From: Paeniglutamicibacter psychrophenolicus
Lineage (GTDB): Bacteria > Actinomycetota > Actinomycetes > Actinomycetales > Micrococcaceae
Assembly (NCBI RefSeq): GCF_017876575.1
Contig: NZ_JAGIOE010000001.1
Coordinates: 992,001 to 1,056,000, forward strand
Direction of reading: 5' to 3'
Length of the DNA stretch: 64,000 nucleotides
Both the position numbers and the translations under genes were made by a program. Numbering within the stretch: position 1 is the stretch's first letter; every line of letters begins with the position of its first letter. This document shows, piece after piece, positions 35,648 through 44,278 of this stretch. Below the pieces are notes generated by a model. The model did no database searches. It was not told the origin of the DNA and saw only the letters and a list, made by a program, of their open reading frames with translations.

Positions 35648-36810
35648 AGCGCCACCTCCGGGATGTCGATGGTGCGGCGCTCGGCGGCGGAGAGCAGGCC
35701 GAGCTCGGCCAGCTGGACGCCGCGGGCGGCCGAGAGCAGGCCGAAGCGGTGCTCGCGCTTGTTGGCGACGTCTTCAAGGAATTCTTCCCACTGGCGCTTG
35801 AAGCCGTTGTCCAGCTCGTCGTTGGCCGGGACCTCGAGCCACTGGTCGCGGAAGGACTCGGTGACCGGAAGGTCCGGGTTCCACACTGGCTTGGGGGTGT
35901 GGGCGCGCTGCTGGGCCACGCACTTGTTCAACCCGGCGACAGCCGAGCCGTGGGTGCCGTCGATCTGGAATTCCACGAGCTCGTCGCGGTACACGCGCAC
36001 TGCCCAGGAGGAGTTGATCTGGGCCACGACCGGGTCCCCGTCCGGGGTCTCGAGCTCGAAGATGCCGTAGGCGGCATCGTCGGCGGTGGCCTGGTACTCG
36101 TTGTCCTGCTCGTCCCAGCGTGCGGGGATGTGGGTGGCGGTCTTGGAGGTGACCGACTTGACCTTGCCGATGATCCCTTCCAGGACGTAGTTCCAGTGGC
36201 AGTACATGTCGGTGGTCATCGAGCCGCCGTCGGCCAGGCGGTAGTTCCAGCTGGGGCGCTGGGCGGATTGCACGTCGCCCTCGAAGACCCAGTAGCCGAA
36301 TTCCCCGCGCAGCGACAGGATGCGGCCGAAGAATCCCTCGTCGACCAGGCGGCGCAGCTTGACCAGTCCGGGGAGGTAGAGCTTGTCGTGCACGACCCCG
36401 GCGGTGATGCCTGCCGTCTTGGCGAGCCGGGCCAGCTCGATGGCCTCCTCGAGGGTCTCGGCGGTGGGCTTTTCGGTGAAGATGTGTTTGCCGGCGTTGA
36501 TGGCCTTGGTCAGGGTCTCGTTGCGCAGCGAGGTCATGGAGGCGTCGAAGACGATGTCGACGCTCGCGTCGTGGATGATCCCGTCGAGGTCGGTGGTCCA
36601 GTGCTCGATCTTGTGGAGGCGGGCCAGTTCCTTGATCTTCTCTTCGTTCCGTCCGACCAGGATGGGTTGGACGGTGATCTTGCGTCCGTCGGCCAAGGTG
36701 ATGCCACCCTGGTCGCGGATCGGCAGGATGGACCGCAACAGGTGCTGGCGGTAGCCCATGCGACCGGTGATACCGTTCATGGCGATACGAAGGACTTGTG
36801 TTTCCGGCAT
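35644..36810 (-). CDS. Gfo/Idh/MocA family oxidoreductase
   Basis: A 388-residue NAD(P)-dependent sugar dehydrogenase, first gene of the minus-strand operon, from an ATG behind AGGAGA. The Rossmann motif is IAMNGITGRMGYRQ, the cofactor/substrate motif is FTEKPTAETLEEA, and YCHWNYVLEGIIG holds the catalytic region. The promoter region upstream contains a TTGACA -35 box and an operator like those of the ABC genes, so it is probably controlled by the LacI protein encoded divergently. Confidence 0.9.
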   Translation of the reverse strand: MPETQVLRIAMNGITGRMGYRQHLLRSILPIRDQGGITLADGRKITVQPILVGRNEEKIKELARLHKIEHWTTDLDGIIHDASVDIVFDASMTSLRNETLTKAINAGKHIFTEKPTAETLEEAIELARLAKTAGITAGVVHDKLYLPGLVKLRRLVDEGFFGRILSLRGEFGYWVFEGDVQSAQRPSWNYRLADGGSMTTDMYCHWNYVLEGIIGKVKSVTSKTATHIPARWDEQDNEYQATADDAAYGIFELETPDGDPVVAQINSSWAVRVYRDELVEFQIDGTHGSAVAGLNKCVAQQRAHTPKPVWNPDLPVTESFRDQWLEVPANDELDNGFKRQWEEFLEDVANKREHRFGLLSAARGVQLAELGLLSAAERRTIDIPEVAL

Positions 36811-36856
36811 TGCTGGGTCTCCTGAAATCGGGTGTGTATAGCTCGAGAACTGGGTG

Positions 36857-36900
36857 GGAATGCGCTTTCCAAGATATAGTCGCTTGCATCAAGGTGTCAA
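36857..36900 (-). promoter_or_regulatory. Minus-strand promoter with LacI-type operator
   Basis: On the minus strand, -35 TTGACA (36895-36900), a 16-bp spacer and -10 TATATC (36873-36878) are followed at once by the operator variant GGAATGCGCTTTCC (36857-36870, plus-strand reading). It matches 12 of 14 bases of the sites at 25807 and 38114. Spacing relative to the promoter is like that of the other two. Confidence 0.78.
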
Positions 36901-36961
36901 CTGTCACAATGGCTAGAGGGTTTCGGCGGTGCGCCGAAACGACGAGAAGGTGGTTTTGCAA

Positions 36962-37987
36962 ATGGTCGTACGGCTTGCCGATGTAGCCCAGGCAGCGGGG
37001 GTCTCTTCGGCCACCGCGTCGCGGGTGCTGAACGGTTCCGCGAGGGTGCCCGCCGAGGACATCGCCGGGCGGGTCCGTGCGGCGGCCGAGCGGCTGGGCT
37101 ACTTCCCCAATGCCCAGGCCCAGGCACTGGCGCGCTCCTCGGCCGGACTGGTCGGTTTGATCGTCCACGACATTGCCGACCCCTATTTTTCCTCCATCGC
37201 CCACGGTGTCCAGCACGGACTGCGCGGCTCGGGGCTGCGCGTGATGCTCTCGAGCACCGACCGCGACGGGGAGACCGAGCTGGAGGCCGTGAGGGCCTTC
37301 ATGTCCTACCGCACCGACGGCATCGTGCTGGCCGGCTCGCGCGGGCTGGACGGGGAGGCGGAGCTCGCCGCCGCCCTGGCGATGTACCAAAAAAACGGCG
37401 GCAAGGTCGTCGTGGTGGGCCAGCCGCTGCCGGACACCCTGGGCCTGTACGTGGACAACCGCGGAGCGGCAACCAGGCTGGTGCGAGGGCTGGTTGAGCT
37501 GGGCCACCGGCGCTTCGTCATCCTGATGGGGGACGCCCAGCTGAAAACCATCGAGGAGCGCAAGGCCGGCTTCCTCGAGGGGCTTGCGGAGGCCGGCATC
37601 GAGCCGCTTGCCGTGCTCCTGGGGGTGTTCACCCGGGATGGTGGCCTGGAGACAATGACCCGCCACCTCGAGGAATCCGCGAGTGATCTCGGGCAGGGGC
37701 AGATCTGTGTGCTGGCCGCCAATGACGTCATGGCCCTGGGTGCGCTGACGGCGATCCGGAGGGCTGGCCTGCGCGTGCCACAGGATGTCGCCCTGGCCGG
37801 ATTCGATGACATTTCCACGCTCGAGGACATGGTTCCATCGATCACCACCGTCCACTTGCCGCTGGACGAAATGGGCGAGCGGGCGGGCCGGATGCTGCTC
37901 GAGGGCGACGCGGACAGCGGGGACGATGTCCAGGTTGTCGCGGGGGAGCCGGTCTTCCGCGAGAGCACCGTGTTCTGCCCGCGATAG
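36962..37987 (+). CDS. LacI-family transcriptional regulator of the catabolic locus
   Basis: About 341 residues from an ATG at 36962. A GTG 24 bases upstream is an alternative, but the family N-terminus (VRLADVAQAAGVSSATASRVL) begins right after the ATG. After the helix-turn-helix come the hinge helix and the sugar-sensing domain (GLIVHDIADPYFSSIAHGV, CVLAANDVMALG, LAGFDDIS). It is divergent from the five-gene operon and next to the binding-protein gene. It is the obvious candidate to bind the three near-identical operators at 25807, 36857 and 38114. Confidence 0.92.
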   Translation: MVVRLADVAQAAGVSSATASRVLNGSARVPAEDIAGRVRAAAERLGYFPNAQAQALARSSAGLVGLIVHDIADPYFSSIAHGVQHGLRGSGLRVMLSSTDRDGETELEAVRAFMSYRTDGIVLAGSRGLDGEAELAAALAMYQKNGGKVVVVGQPLPDTLGLYVDNRGAATRLVRGLVELGHRRFVILMGDAQLKTIEERKAGFLEGLAEAGIEPLAVLLGVFTRDGGLETMTRHLEESASDLGQGQICVLAANDVMALGALTAIRRAGLRVPQDVALAGFDDISTLEDMVPSITTVHLPLDEMGERAGRMLLEGDADSGDDVQVVAGEPVFRESTVFCPR

Positions 37988-38080
37988 CGCCGGCGCCGGG
38001 CCCTCTTCGCCGACCTAGATGATTGCCCTTTGGGTATCGACGCATGCTCAAATGGCAATGTCGATTCGAAGCCCGCCCCC

Positions 38081-38127
38081 TTGACGGGTGATTCGGCTCA
38101 CACATACTGTGTTGGAAACCGCTTTCC
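38081..38127 (+). promoter_or_regulatory. Promoter and LacI-type operator of the sugar-binding protein gene
   Basis: -35 TTGACG (38081-38086), 18-bp spacer, -10 TACTGT (38105-38110), then operator GGAAACCGCTTTCC (38114-38127). Both boxes and the operator are identical to those upstream of the permease operon at 25.8 kb, showing co-regulation of the split transporter. Confidence 0.82.
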
Positions 38128-38174
38128 CAGAGTGGTTGACCAAACCCCACTCCACGAGACATGAGGATTCGACG

Positions 38175-39455
38175 ATGAGATTCACTCGACTGGCCAAATT
38201 CGGCGCGATGGCATCAATTGCCGCTCTTGCCCTGACCGGCTGCGGCGGCAGCGGCAGTGCGGCGGGCCCGGACGCCGACGGCAACGTGACGCTTCGGTTC
38301 TCCTGGTGGGGTTCGGAATCGCGGTCCGCGGCAACCCAAAAGATCATCGATGCCTTCGAGGCCAAGAACCCCGGCATCAAGGTGCAGGGCGAATACGGCG
38401 ACTGGGGTGGCTACTGGGACAAGCTGGCAACGCAGGTGGCCTCCAACGACGCCCCGGACGTCATCCAGATGGACGACAAGTACCTGCGGGAGTATGCCGA
38501 CCGCGGCGCGCTGATGGACCTCGAAGGCATCGATATCTCCAAGTTCGACGAAGCAGCCATTGCCAACGGCACCACCGAGGAAGGCCTCTTCGGCATCACC
38601 ACGGGCATCAACGCCATGGTCATGACGGCCAACCCCACGCTCTTCAAGGAAGCCGGGCTCGAATTGCCCGATGACAAGACCTGGACCTGGGACGACTACA
38701 AGGAAATCGCGGCAACCATCACCGAGAAGACCGACGCGTTCGGGGCCAGCGGACCGAACGAGCCTGCCGGCTTCCAGTTCTGGCTGCGCCAGGACGGCAA
38801 GTCGCTGACCACCGCCGAGGGCACGCTCGGCTACGAACCGGCCGATGCGAAGGCCTACTTCGAGATGCTCAAGGGCCTCATGGATGCCAAGGCCATCCCG
38901 ACCGCCTCCGGCATCGCCGAGGACCAGAGCCCGGGCCCGGACAGGTCGCTGACGGGCACCGGCGGCGCCGCCATGGGCATGTGGTGGACCAACCAGCTGG
39001 CAGCACTCTCGGGTGCATCCGGCGAGGAGCTTGTCCCGCTGCGGATGCCAGGACGCAGCGGCCAGGACGGTGGCTCGAACACCTTCTACAAGTCGTCGAT
39101 GTTCATGTCGGCCACCAAGGCATCCAAGCACCCAGAGGAAGTCAAGAAGTTCATTGACTTCATGGTCAACTCCGAGGAAGCCGGCATGCTGAATCTTGCA
39201 GATCGCGGCCTGCCCTCCAACCTCGATGTCCGTGCGGCAGTCATCGACAAGCTCGACGGCGCGGATGCACGTTCCGCCAAGTTCATTGCCGACATCGAAG
39301 ACGAGGTCGGGGACGCGGAGCCGGTCCCGCCGAGGGGCTTCAGCGGATTGCAGGACATCCTCTACCGCTACGGGCTTGAGGTCTTCTTCGGGCGGCTTGG
39401 CCCGGACGAGGCAGCCGAGAAGATGTTCGCCGAAATGCAGACGGAAATCGGCTAG
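38175..39455 (+). CDS. Carbohydrate ABC transporter substrate-binding lipoprotein
   Basis: A 426-residue extracellular solute-binding protein (family 1) from an ATG at 38175. The N-terminal signal peptide ends in the lipobox LALTGC, so the mature protein is anchored by a lipidated Cys. The body carries VTLRFSWWGSESR, VIQMDDKYLREYADRGAL and GMWWTNQ typical of oligosaccharide or glycoside binders. It lacks adjacent permeases, but its promoter and operator are the same as those of the permease operon at 25.9 kb, so the three proteins very probably form one importer. Confidence 0.93.
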   Translation: MRFTRLAKFGAMASIAALALTGCGGSGSAAGPDADGNVTLRFSWWGSESRSAATQKIIDAFEAKNPGIKVQGEYGDWGGYWDKLATQVASNDAPDVIQMDDKYLREYADRGALMDLEGIDISKFDEAAIANGTTEEGLFGITTGINAMVMTANPTLFKEAGLELPDDKTWTWDDYKEIAATITEKTDAFGASGPNEPAGFQFWLRQDGKSLTTAEGTLGYEPADAKAYFEMLKGLMDAKAIPTASGIAEDQSPGPDRSLTGTGGAAMGMWWTNQLAALSGASGEELVPLRMPGRSGQDGGSNTFYKSSMFMSATKASKHPEEVKKFIDFMVNSEEAGMLNLADRGLPSNLDVRAAVIDKLDGADARSAKFIADIEDEVGDAEPVPPRGFSGLQDILYRYGLEVFFGRLGPDEAAEKMFAEMQTEIG

Positions 39456-39471
39456 GTTTCGGGCTTTGTGA

Positions 39472-39523
39472 ACATGCAAATGGTGGGGCGTGGCAGGGAT
39501 GCCGCGTCCCGCCATTTGCATGT
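39472..39523 (+). terminator. Terminator after the binding-protein gene
   Basis: Arms of 22 bases with three mismatches (G-U compatible on one strand) around an 8-base loop, 17 bp after the stop. Confidence 0.7.
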
Positions 39524-39559
39524 GCGCAGGGTTCCGCAGTTCACCGGCAGGATCCAACA

Positions 39560-40816
39560 ATGAGTGAAGGAAGAACACCGTTGACGTTGACAGCTTCGCC
39601 CGTGCAGCACGCGCCGGCCGGCACCGCAGCCTGGGTAGCCATCGTTGCCGCCGGGGTGAGCGCCGGACTCCACCTGTGGAAACTGCCTGCCGCCTTGCCG
39701 CTGGTCCAGGCAGAGATGGGATTCTCCCTGCTCTTTGCCGGAGTCCTGCTGGGGGTGTTCCAGGGTGCAGGCATCCTGGCCGGGCTCCTGGTCTCCTTCC
39801 TCTCTGAGCTCATCGGCCAACGCCGGATACTGGTCGCTGGGTTGCTCTTCCTGGTGGTCGGTTCGGTGCTGGGGGCAGTGTCGACACAAACCGGCGTCTT
39901 GCTGGTCTCACGCGTCTTGGAAGGACTGGGGTTCATCCTGCCTGCCGTCGTGGGCCCCGGACTCATCAGGTCCCACGCTCCCGCGGCCTCCCTCAACAGG
40001 GCCTTCGGGTGGTGGAGTTCCTTTCAGGGGATTGCCATCCTCACGGGATTGATCGGCAGCGCATTTTTCCTCCAGGTCGCTTCGTGGCAGGCCCTCTGGC
40101 TGCTCATGGCGGCCTTGAGCCTGGTCCCCGTGGTGCTGGTTGTGAGGTTTGTCCCGACCGATGTGCACACCGGTTCTCGCCGCGCAGTACCGGGGCTCAA
40201 GCGGATCGGTGTCACCGTCCGCTCCGGCCGGGTGTGGATCGCCGGCCTGGTTTTCGCCTGCTACACCGTCCAATGGACGGCCGTGCTGGGGTTCCTTCCC
40301 ACCATCTACGAACAGGGAGGGGTGGAGGGCGTTGGACCCGGCGTGCTGACGGCGGTGGTTGGCGGAATGAATGCCGTCGGTGCGCTGGCCACCGGAGGCC
40401 TGATGCAGCGCGGGGTCCCGGCTCGCATGCTGATCAACCTCGGATTTGGGTTGATGGCGGTCACCGGCGTGCTCACCTTCGCGCTCGATTGGTCGTGGGT
40501 TTCCGGCGGCATGTCCTGGCAATTGTTGTGCATCATCTTGTTTTCCTGCGCCGGTGCGCTGGTTCCGACCACCCTGACGCGCATGGCCGTGGAGCTGGTA
40601 CCCGCGGGCGGCTCGGCATCCGCGACCATGGGGTTGATGCAGCAGATCTTCAACATCGGAAACTTTGCCGGGCCCGTGGCGATTGCCTGGCTTGCCACAG
40701 CCACCGGAGGGTGGTCGGCAACGTGGTGGATGACCTCGGGTTTTGCTGCGCTCGGAATTCTGCTGGCCCTGGCCTTGAGTGAGCGCCGGCTGGGTCTGCA
40801 GTTGGTCCAGACATAA
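39560..40816 (+). CDS. MFS transporter (CynX/NarK-like)
   Basis: A 418-residue major facilitator protein with 12 hydrophobic segments. The loop 2-3 region (SELIGQRRILVAGLL) and its mirror in the second half fit the superfamily pattern. It starts with ATG behind AGGA. It stands alone between a terminator and the toxin-antitoxin-like pair, so the substrate cannot be inferred from neighbours; cyanate, nitrate or organic anion carriers are the nearest types. Confidence 0.85.
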   Translation: MSEGRTPLTLTASPVQHAPAGTAAWVAIVAAGVSAGLHLWKLPAALPLVQAEMGFSLLFAGVLLGVFQGAGILAGLLVSFLSELIGQRRILVAGLLFLVVGSVLGAVSTQTGVLLVSRVLEGLGFILPAVVGPGLIRSHAPAASLNRAFGWWSSFQGIAILTGLIGSAFFLQVASWQALWLLMAALSLVPVVLVVRFVPTDVHTGSRRAVPGLKRIGVTVRSGRVWIAGLVFACYTVQWTAVLGFLPTIYEQGGVEGVGPGVLTAVVGGMNAVGALATGGLMQRGVPARMLINLGFGLMAVTGVLTFALDWSWVSGGMSWQLLCIILFSCAGALVPTTLTRMAVELVPAGGSASATMGLMQQIFNIGNFAGPVAIAWLATATGGWSATWWMTSGFAALGILLALALSERRLGLQLVQT

Positions 40817-40996
40817 GGTGCGGTTTCGGCATCTGCGGAAATGCAAGGCGTAGGATCCGCAACGAACAGGCGCTCGCCCATTGCCCAGAAGACTCATCAG
40901 GTTTTGAGGCCGGACCTGATGTCCACCAAGGCACGCACTTGGTCTCGGCGGCCACCAATCTTCCGGCGTTGGATCCCCGCCTGCGTGGTGTTTGGT

Positions 40997-41269
40997 TCAG
41001 GCGCTGGCGCCGTAGCGTTGGCGCGCGGCCTCGCCGCTGGTGCCGATCGCCTCGCCGACCTCGCGCCACGACATCCGCTGTTCGCGGGCAGAAAGCACGG
41101 CCTCGGCGAGTTCTTGTTCGGCGGTGTCGCGCCGCCAGGCAGCGAGCTTGACGGCCAACACCGGTGGCACCGGAGCGTCCTGGTCACCAGGTTTCGGATC
41201 ATAGTTTTCGAAGGCGTCGGCGAGCTCGTCGGCGCGGGCCTTGATTTCTTCGATGGAACGTCGAGTCAT
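40997..41269 (-). CDS. Small HTH protein, probable antitoxin
   Basis: A 90-residue, mostly helical, acidic protein whose C-terminal third is a helix-turn-helix (REQRMSWREVGEAIGTSGEAARQRYG). It begins 6 bp after the stop of the upstream 77-residue gene, an arrangement of toxin first, antitoxin second as in BrnTA or HigBA. A palindrome upstream of the pair would fit autorepression by this protein. The family name is not certain. Confidence 0.7.
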   Translation of the reverse strand: MTRRSIEEIKARADELADAFENYDPKPGDQDAPVPPVLAVKLAAWRRDTAEQELAEAVLSAREQRMSWREVGEAIGTSGEAARQRYGASA

Positions 41270-41275
41270 GATGAA

Positions 41276-41509
41276 TCACCTCAAATATTTGGATCGGGCC
41301 GGACGCATGGCATGGGCGATGGCGGTGACACCATGCCATTCGACCACCCCTACCCCGACAAGGGCGCCCGTCTCATCGGGCCCGATGAACATGGTCATCG
41401 AGTCATCTTGCACGAAATGCCGGACAGGGAAACGGAGCGCGTGGAGCATTGCCGCGTCCGTGACACCATGCCGGTGAGCACTGTCGAGGATGATCGGCTC
41501 AAACTCCAT
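41276..41509 (-). CDS. Small protein, probable toxin of a type II pair
   Basis: About 77 residues from an ATG at 41509, where sequence conservation seems to begin (MEFEPIILDSAHRHGVTDA). A frame 12 codons longer runs through the palindromic operator and is unlikely. The layout (xHGV, a DD pair, a beta-rich middle GALVGVGVVEWHG and a C-terminal HAMRPARSKYL) resembles small BrnT/DUF4258-like ribonuclease toxins. There is little room for a ribosome-binding site, so the message may be nearly leaderless. The toxin role is inferred from size, order and partner. Confidence 0.6.
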   Translation of the reverse strand: MEFEPIILDSAHRHGVTDAAMLHALRFPVRHFVQDDSMTMFIGPDETGALVGVGVVEWHGVTAIAHAMRPARSKYLR

Positions 41510-41514
41510 ATATA

Positions 41515-41541
41515 CAAGGTTACTTGCCACAAGTAACCTTG
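41515..41541 (-). promoter_or_regulatory. Palindromic operator of the toxin-antitoxin-like pair
   Basis: Perfect 11-base arms (CAAGGTTACTT and its complement) around GCCAC, beginning 5 bp upstream of the toxin start codon. It is placed for autorepression of the operon by the HTH protein. Confidence 0.7.
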
Positions 41542-41712
41542 CCAAGAGAGTGCGTGTTCGTGGAACACTCCCGGTGCTGTCTCAACCGCGGCGCGCATCG
41601 CTCGCCAGCGCCCTATCCATTCTCGAAACGACGGTAGAAACACTTCCGAAGGTTCTCCACCGGCTGGCCCGGTTTCTCCGAGATGTTGTACCGTCGTCGA
41701 GGAAGAAATGGC

Positions 41713-43434
41713 TCACGTCGTGGACGAAGCCTCGGGCCAGGCCCGCTCCAGCTCCCTACGAAAAGCAACATGCCGCGGATAGCGGGTGAACCAGTCGCGG
41801 TACCAGGACAGTCCGGCGGTATCGCCGCGGGCCAGCGACAGCGCCAATGCACCGTCGGCCAGCCATTCGGCAGCCTTTTGGTATTCGCCTCGGCGCTTGT
41901 CCGACACGATTGCATCGACGTCCCGGCCGAGCTGGCCCAGCGCCGCCTCAAGCCGGGACTCCAACGCCGCAGGTTCCGGGACTTCTGCACGGATCCGTGA
42001 GGCGAACAGTTCGGAGAGCGTCGGGGCCCCTTCCTGGGCCGGTTCCCCATACTGCCGGAACATCATGGTGCTCCGATCGACTTTTTCCAGATAGCCGTTG
42101 GCCCAGTCGATCGCGTGCTGTTCGCCGCCAAGCGCCTTGGAGGCGGAAACCAGCAGGTAGGGCACCAAGACCGCGCTGGAGACCTCGCGCTCGCGCTGGG
42201 TCGGCGGAAGCGACAGCAGCCGCGTGGCCCGCTCTTCCCCTCCGGCGAGCAGCAACAGGGCGCTGAACAGTGTTCGTCCCAAGGGCTTGGTCTGCTGGTC
42301 GGCATCGGCGTGTGCAAGTTCTTCGGCCATGACATGCATTGGGCTGCCCTGCTGAGCGGCGGCATGATGCAGCGCCAGCAGGCGGGTCTCGCTCGGTTCG
42401 CTGCGCCAGGCAATACGCCGGGCTTCAAGTACGGCAGCGTTATCCGGTGCGCTGAGTTCGGCCAGTTCCTCGGCGACGGCCGCCCGGTTGCGGGAGCCGA
42501 ATGCCTCGGTCGTCAGCGCCTCCCGCGCTGCATCCACGGCCCTGTCAGTGTCGCCGACGGAGCGCAGCGCCTTGACCCATTCGAGGTACAGGCTGCCCCG
42601 TCCCGGGCCGGGCTGGCGCGCCAGATTCCCCAGGGCGTCCGGTCCGCCGGACATGATGGCGGCTTCGACCAGCAACGTGCGGACCAGCTTCTTGCTGCGA
42701 TCCGCGTCGGAAAGCGCCCCGACCCACAACGGCAGGAACCCCTCAAGATTGGGAACATCCTCCGGTGCGCAGTCGCGGATGTCCTGCAGGCTCGGTTCCT
42801 CACCGGGCAACGGGAGCCTGGTCCATTGCCTGGACAGCTCGTCGGCGCGCTCAACGGGCGCGCTGGTTTCGTAGACGGCCCGCAGGTACTGGCTCATGGC
42901 CTCGTGGAGGTTGGCATCCAGCATCACCACCGCCGGTCCCTGCCCGGCAAAGGTCCCGACCTCGTCGTCGAGATCCAGGGCGTCGAAGAGCTTGCGGTAG
43001 GCGGTTCGGGCCAGGCCTATCTCACCGTTGCTGAACGCCTGGCGCGCCGCGTGGAAGTAGTCGTCCATCTCGTCGGCCCAGGACTCATTGCCAAATGATC
43101 GTTGGTCGTGGATCTCGTCGTCCCAGCCGAAACCCTCGAAGAAATAGCCTGACTCAATGCGTTCGGCGAGGTCGTCGATGTCGGCCAGCAACGGGTCGGA
43201 ATCCACAGGCCACGTCAGGTTGCGGTGGGCGGGGGAGACGCTTGCCTCCGTGTGGTGCACCTCCGAGATGCGGCCGGGGGCGGGGAAGATGTCCAGGAAG
43301 GTGCGGCGTTCATCGGCGGGCAGGTTGGCCGCGTGGTCGAGCAGTGCCCGCTGCATCTCCGGCAAGCTCAGCCGTTCCAGCCGCTGCTCCAGGTGGGTGA
43401 GCATCTCGCGAAGGCTCAGCGGGTTGCTATCCAT
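41713..43434 (-). CDS. Hypothetical protein, helical-repeat (TPR-like)
   Basis: A 573-residue, acidic, largely alpha-helical soluble protein without signal peptide or membrane segments. I do not recognise a named family. Paired helices rich in Ala, Leu and Glu (for example AVDAAREALTTEAFGSRNRAAVAEELAEL) look like tetratricopeptide-type repeats, suggesting a scaffold or binding role. It starts 8 bp inside the end of the DUF6398 gene, so the two are co-translated and probably work together. No catalytic motif is visible. Confidence 0.75.
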   Translation of the reverse strand: MDSNPLSLREMLTHLEQRLERLSLPEMQRALLDHAANLPADERRTFLDIFPAPGRISEVHHTEASVSPAHRNLTWPVDSDPLLADIDDLAERIESGYFFEGFGWDDEIHDQRSFGNESWADEMDDYFHAARQAFSNGEIGLARTAYRKLFDALDLDDEVGTFAGQGPAVVMLDANLHEAMSQYLRAVYETSAPVERADELSRQWTRLPLPGEEPSLQDIRDCAPEDVPNLEGFLPLWVGALSDADRSKKLVRTLLVEAAIMSGGPDALGNLARQPGPGRGSLYLEWVKALRSVGDTDRAVDAAREALTTEAFGSRNRAAVAEELAELSAPDNAAVLEARRIAWRSEPSETRLLALHHAAAQQGSPMHVMAEELAHADADQQTKPLGRTLFSALLLLAGGEERATRLLSLPPTQREREVSSAVLVPYLLVSASKALGGEQHAIDWANGYLEKVDRSTMMFRQYGEPAQEGAPTLSELFASRIRAEVPEPAALESRLEAALGQLGRDVDAIVSDKRRGEYQKAAEWLADGALALSLARGDTAGLSWYRDWFTRYPRHVAFRRELERAWPEASSTT

Positions 43435-43951
43435 CGGTTGCCTCCTCGCCGGGTACGTGGGGGATCAGGCCCATGTCGAACGCCTTGCGCTGGATCTCGA
43501 CCGGGAGCTGGCGCACATCCACCGCCAGGCCGTCAATGAGCAGCATCCAGGTCAGCGGGTTGTCCTTCAACAAATCGGGATGCGTGAATTCGGGATCAAA
43601 TATCCCGATCTTCAGCAGGTTGCGCACGATGGTGCCCTTGTTGCCCATGGTGGTCTTCTTGACGCCCAGCAACTCGGCCAGTTGCTCCGCACCCAGGTGC
43701 ATCGGCTGCGACTTGTCGAACAGGAAGTTCTGCGCCGCCAGCGCGTAGATGACCCCGCTGGCCCAGATCCGCAGATCCCCGCGCAACAGCGGGGAGGGGC
43801 GCTTGCGCGCGAGCTTGCCGACGACGTTGCGGCACAGCTGGGCATACTTGTCATCCAGGTGCGTCAGGCAGAATTCATCGGTGATCCCGATGACCGTGTT
43901 CCCCTTTTCCTGCACCTCCTTGGGCATCTTTGGATCCTTCAGCTCTGTCAC
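43427..43951 (-). CDS. DUF6398 domain-containing protein
   Basis: About 174 residues from a GTG at 43951, which has AAGGGGG five bases upstream; an internal ATG eight codons later is a weaker choice. The sequence fits DUF6398 (DEFCLTHLDDKYAQLCRNVVG, RKRPSPLLRGDLRIWASGVIYALA, NFLFDKSQPMHLGAEQLAEL). The segment after residue 90 (LAELLGVKKTTMGNKGTIVRNLLKI) looks like a helix-turn-helix. Members often sit beside proteins of unknown function. It overlaps the downstream helical-repeat gene by 8 bp. Function is unknown; DNA binding is a guess from the HTH-like segment. Confidence 0.82.
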   Translation of the reverse strand: MTELKDPKMPKEVQEKGNTVIGITDEFCLTHLDDKYAQLCRNVVGKLARKRPSPLLRGDLRIWASGVIYALAAQNFLFDKSQPMHLGAEQLAELLGVKKTTMGNKGTIVRNLLKIGIFDPEFTHPDLLKDNPLTWMLLIDGLAVDVRQLPVEIQRKAFDMGLIPHVPGEEATDG

Positions 43952-44278
43952 CGAGCCCCCTTGCTGTGTTGTTCCATCTCTTTCTCCAGCAAAACAATAC
44001 ACAGGCGCAGGCCGGGGACTTGAGCGCCGTGAGCGCGGCCTGTCACGAAGCCGGGCCATGGGCCTGGGCGACGGCCCGGCTCTCGAGCCAAGTCGCGATG
44101 GGTGGGAAATACCACGACGTCAAAACACTTGAAGCTACAACAAAATGTTGTAGAATTGACTTCATCAATAAGCGGTCGGCGGCGCCATGTCGAGGTATCA
44201 GGTGCTGTCTCCGCGACCGGAGCTGCATCAAGCTGAAACTCGGTCCCGGCTCCCCGAACACTATGAACGGATTTCCCT
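43952..44278. promoter_or_regulatory. Divergent intergenic region with a palindrome
   Basis: A 327-bp gap between divergent units. At 44135-44153 lie perfect 8-base arms (CTACAACA and TGTTGTAG) around AAA, an operator-like palindrome in a short AT-rich patch upstream of the esterase gene. It could bind a repressor encoded elsewhere. No gene is seen in the gap, and the ribosome-binding site before 44279 is weak. Confidence 0.5.

Noticed and set aside
35774-37855. A 693-codon minus-strand frame crossing the LacI gene and its promoter
   Set aside because: It would run through two clearly coding genes and the operator region; the residues are shadow-like.
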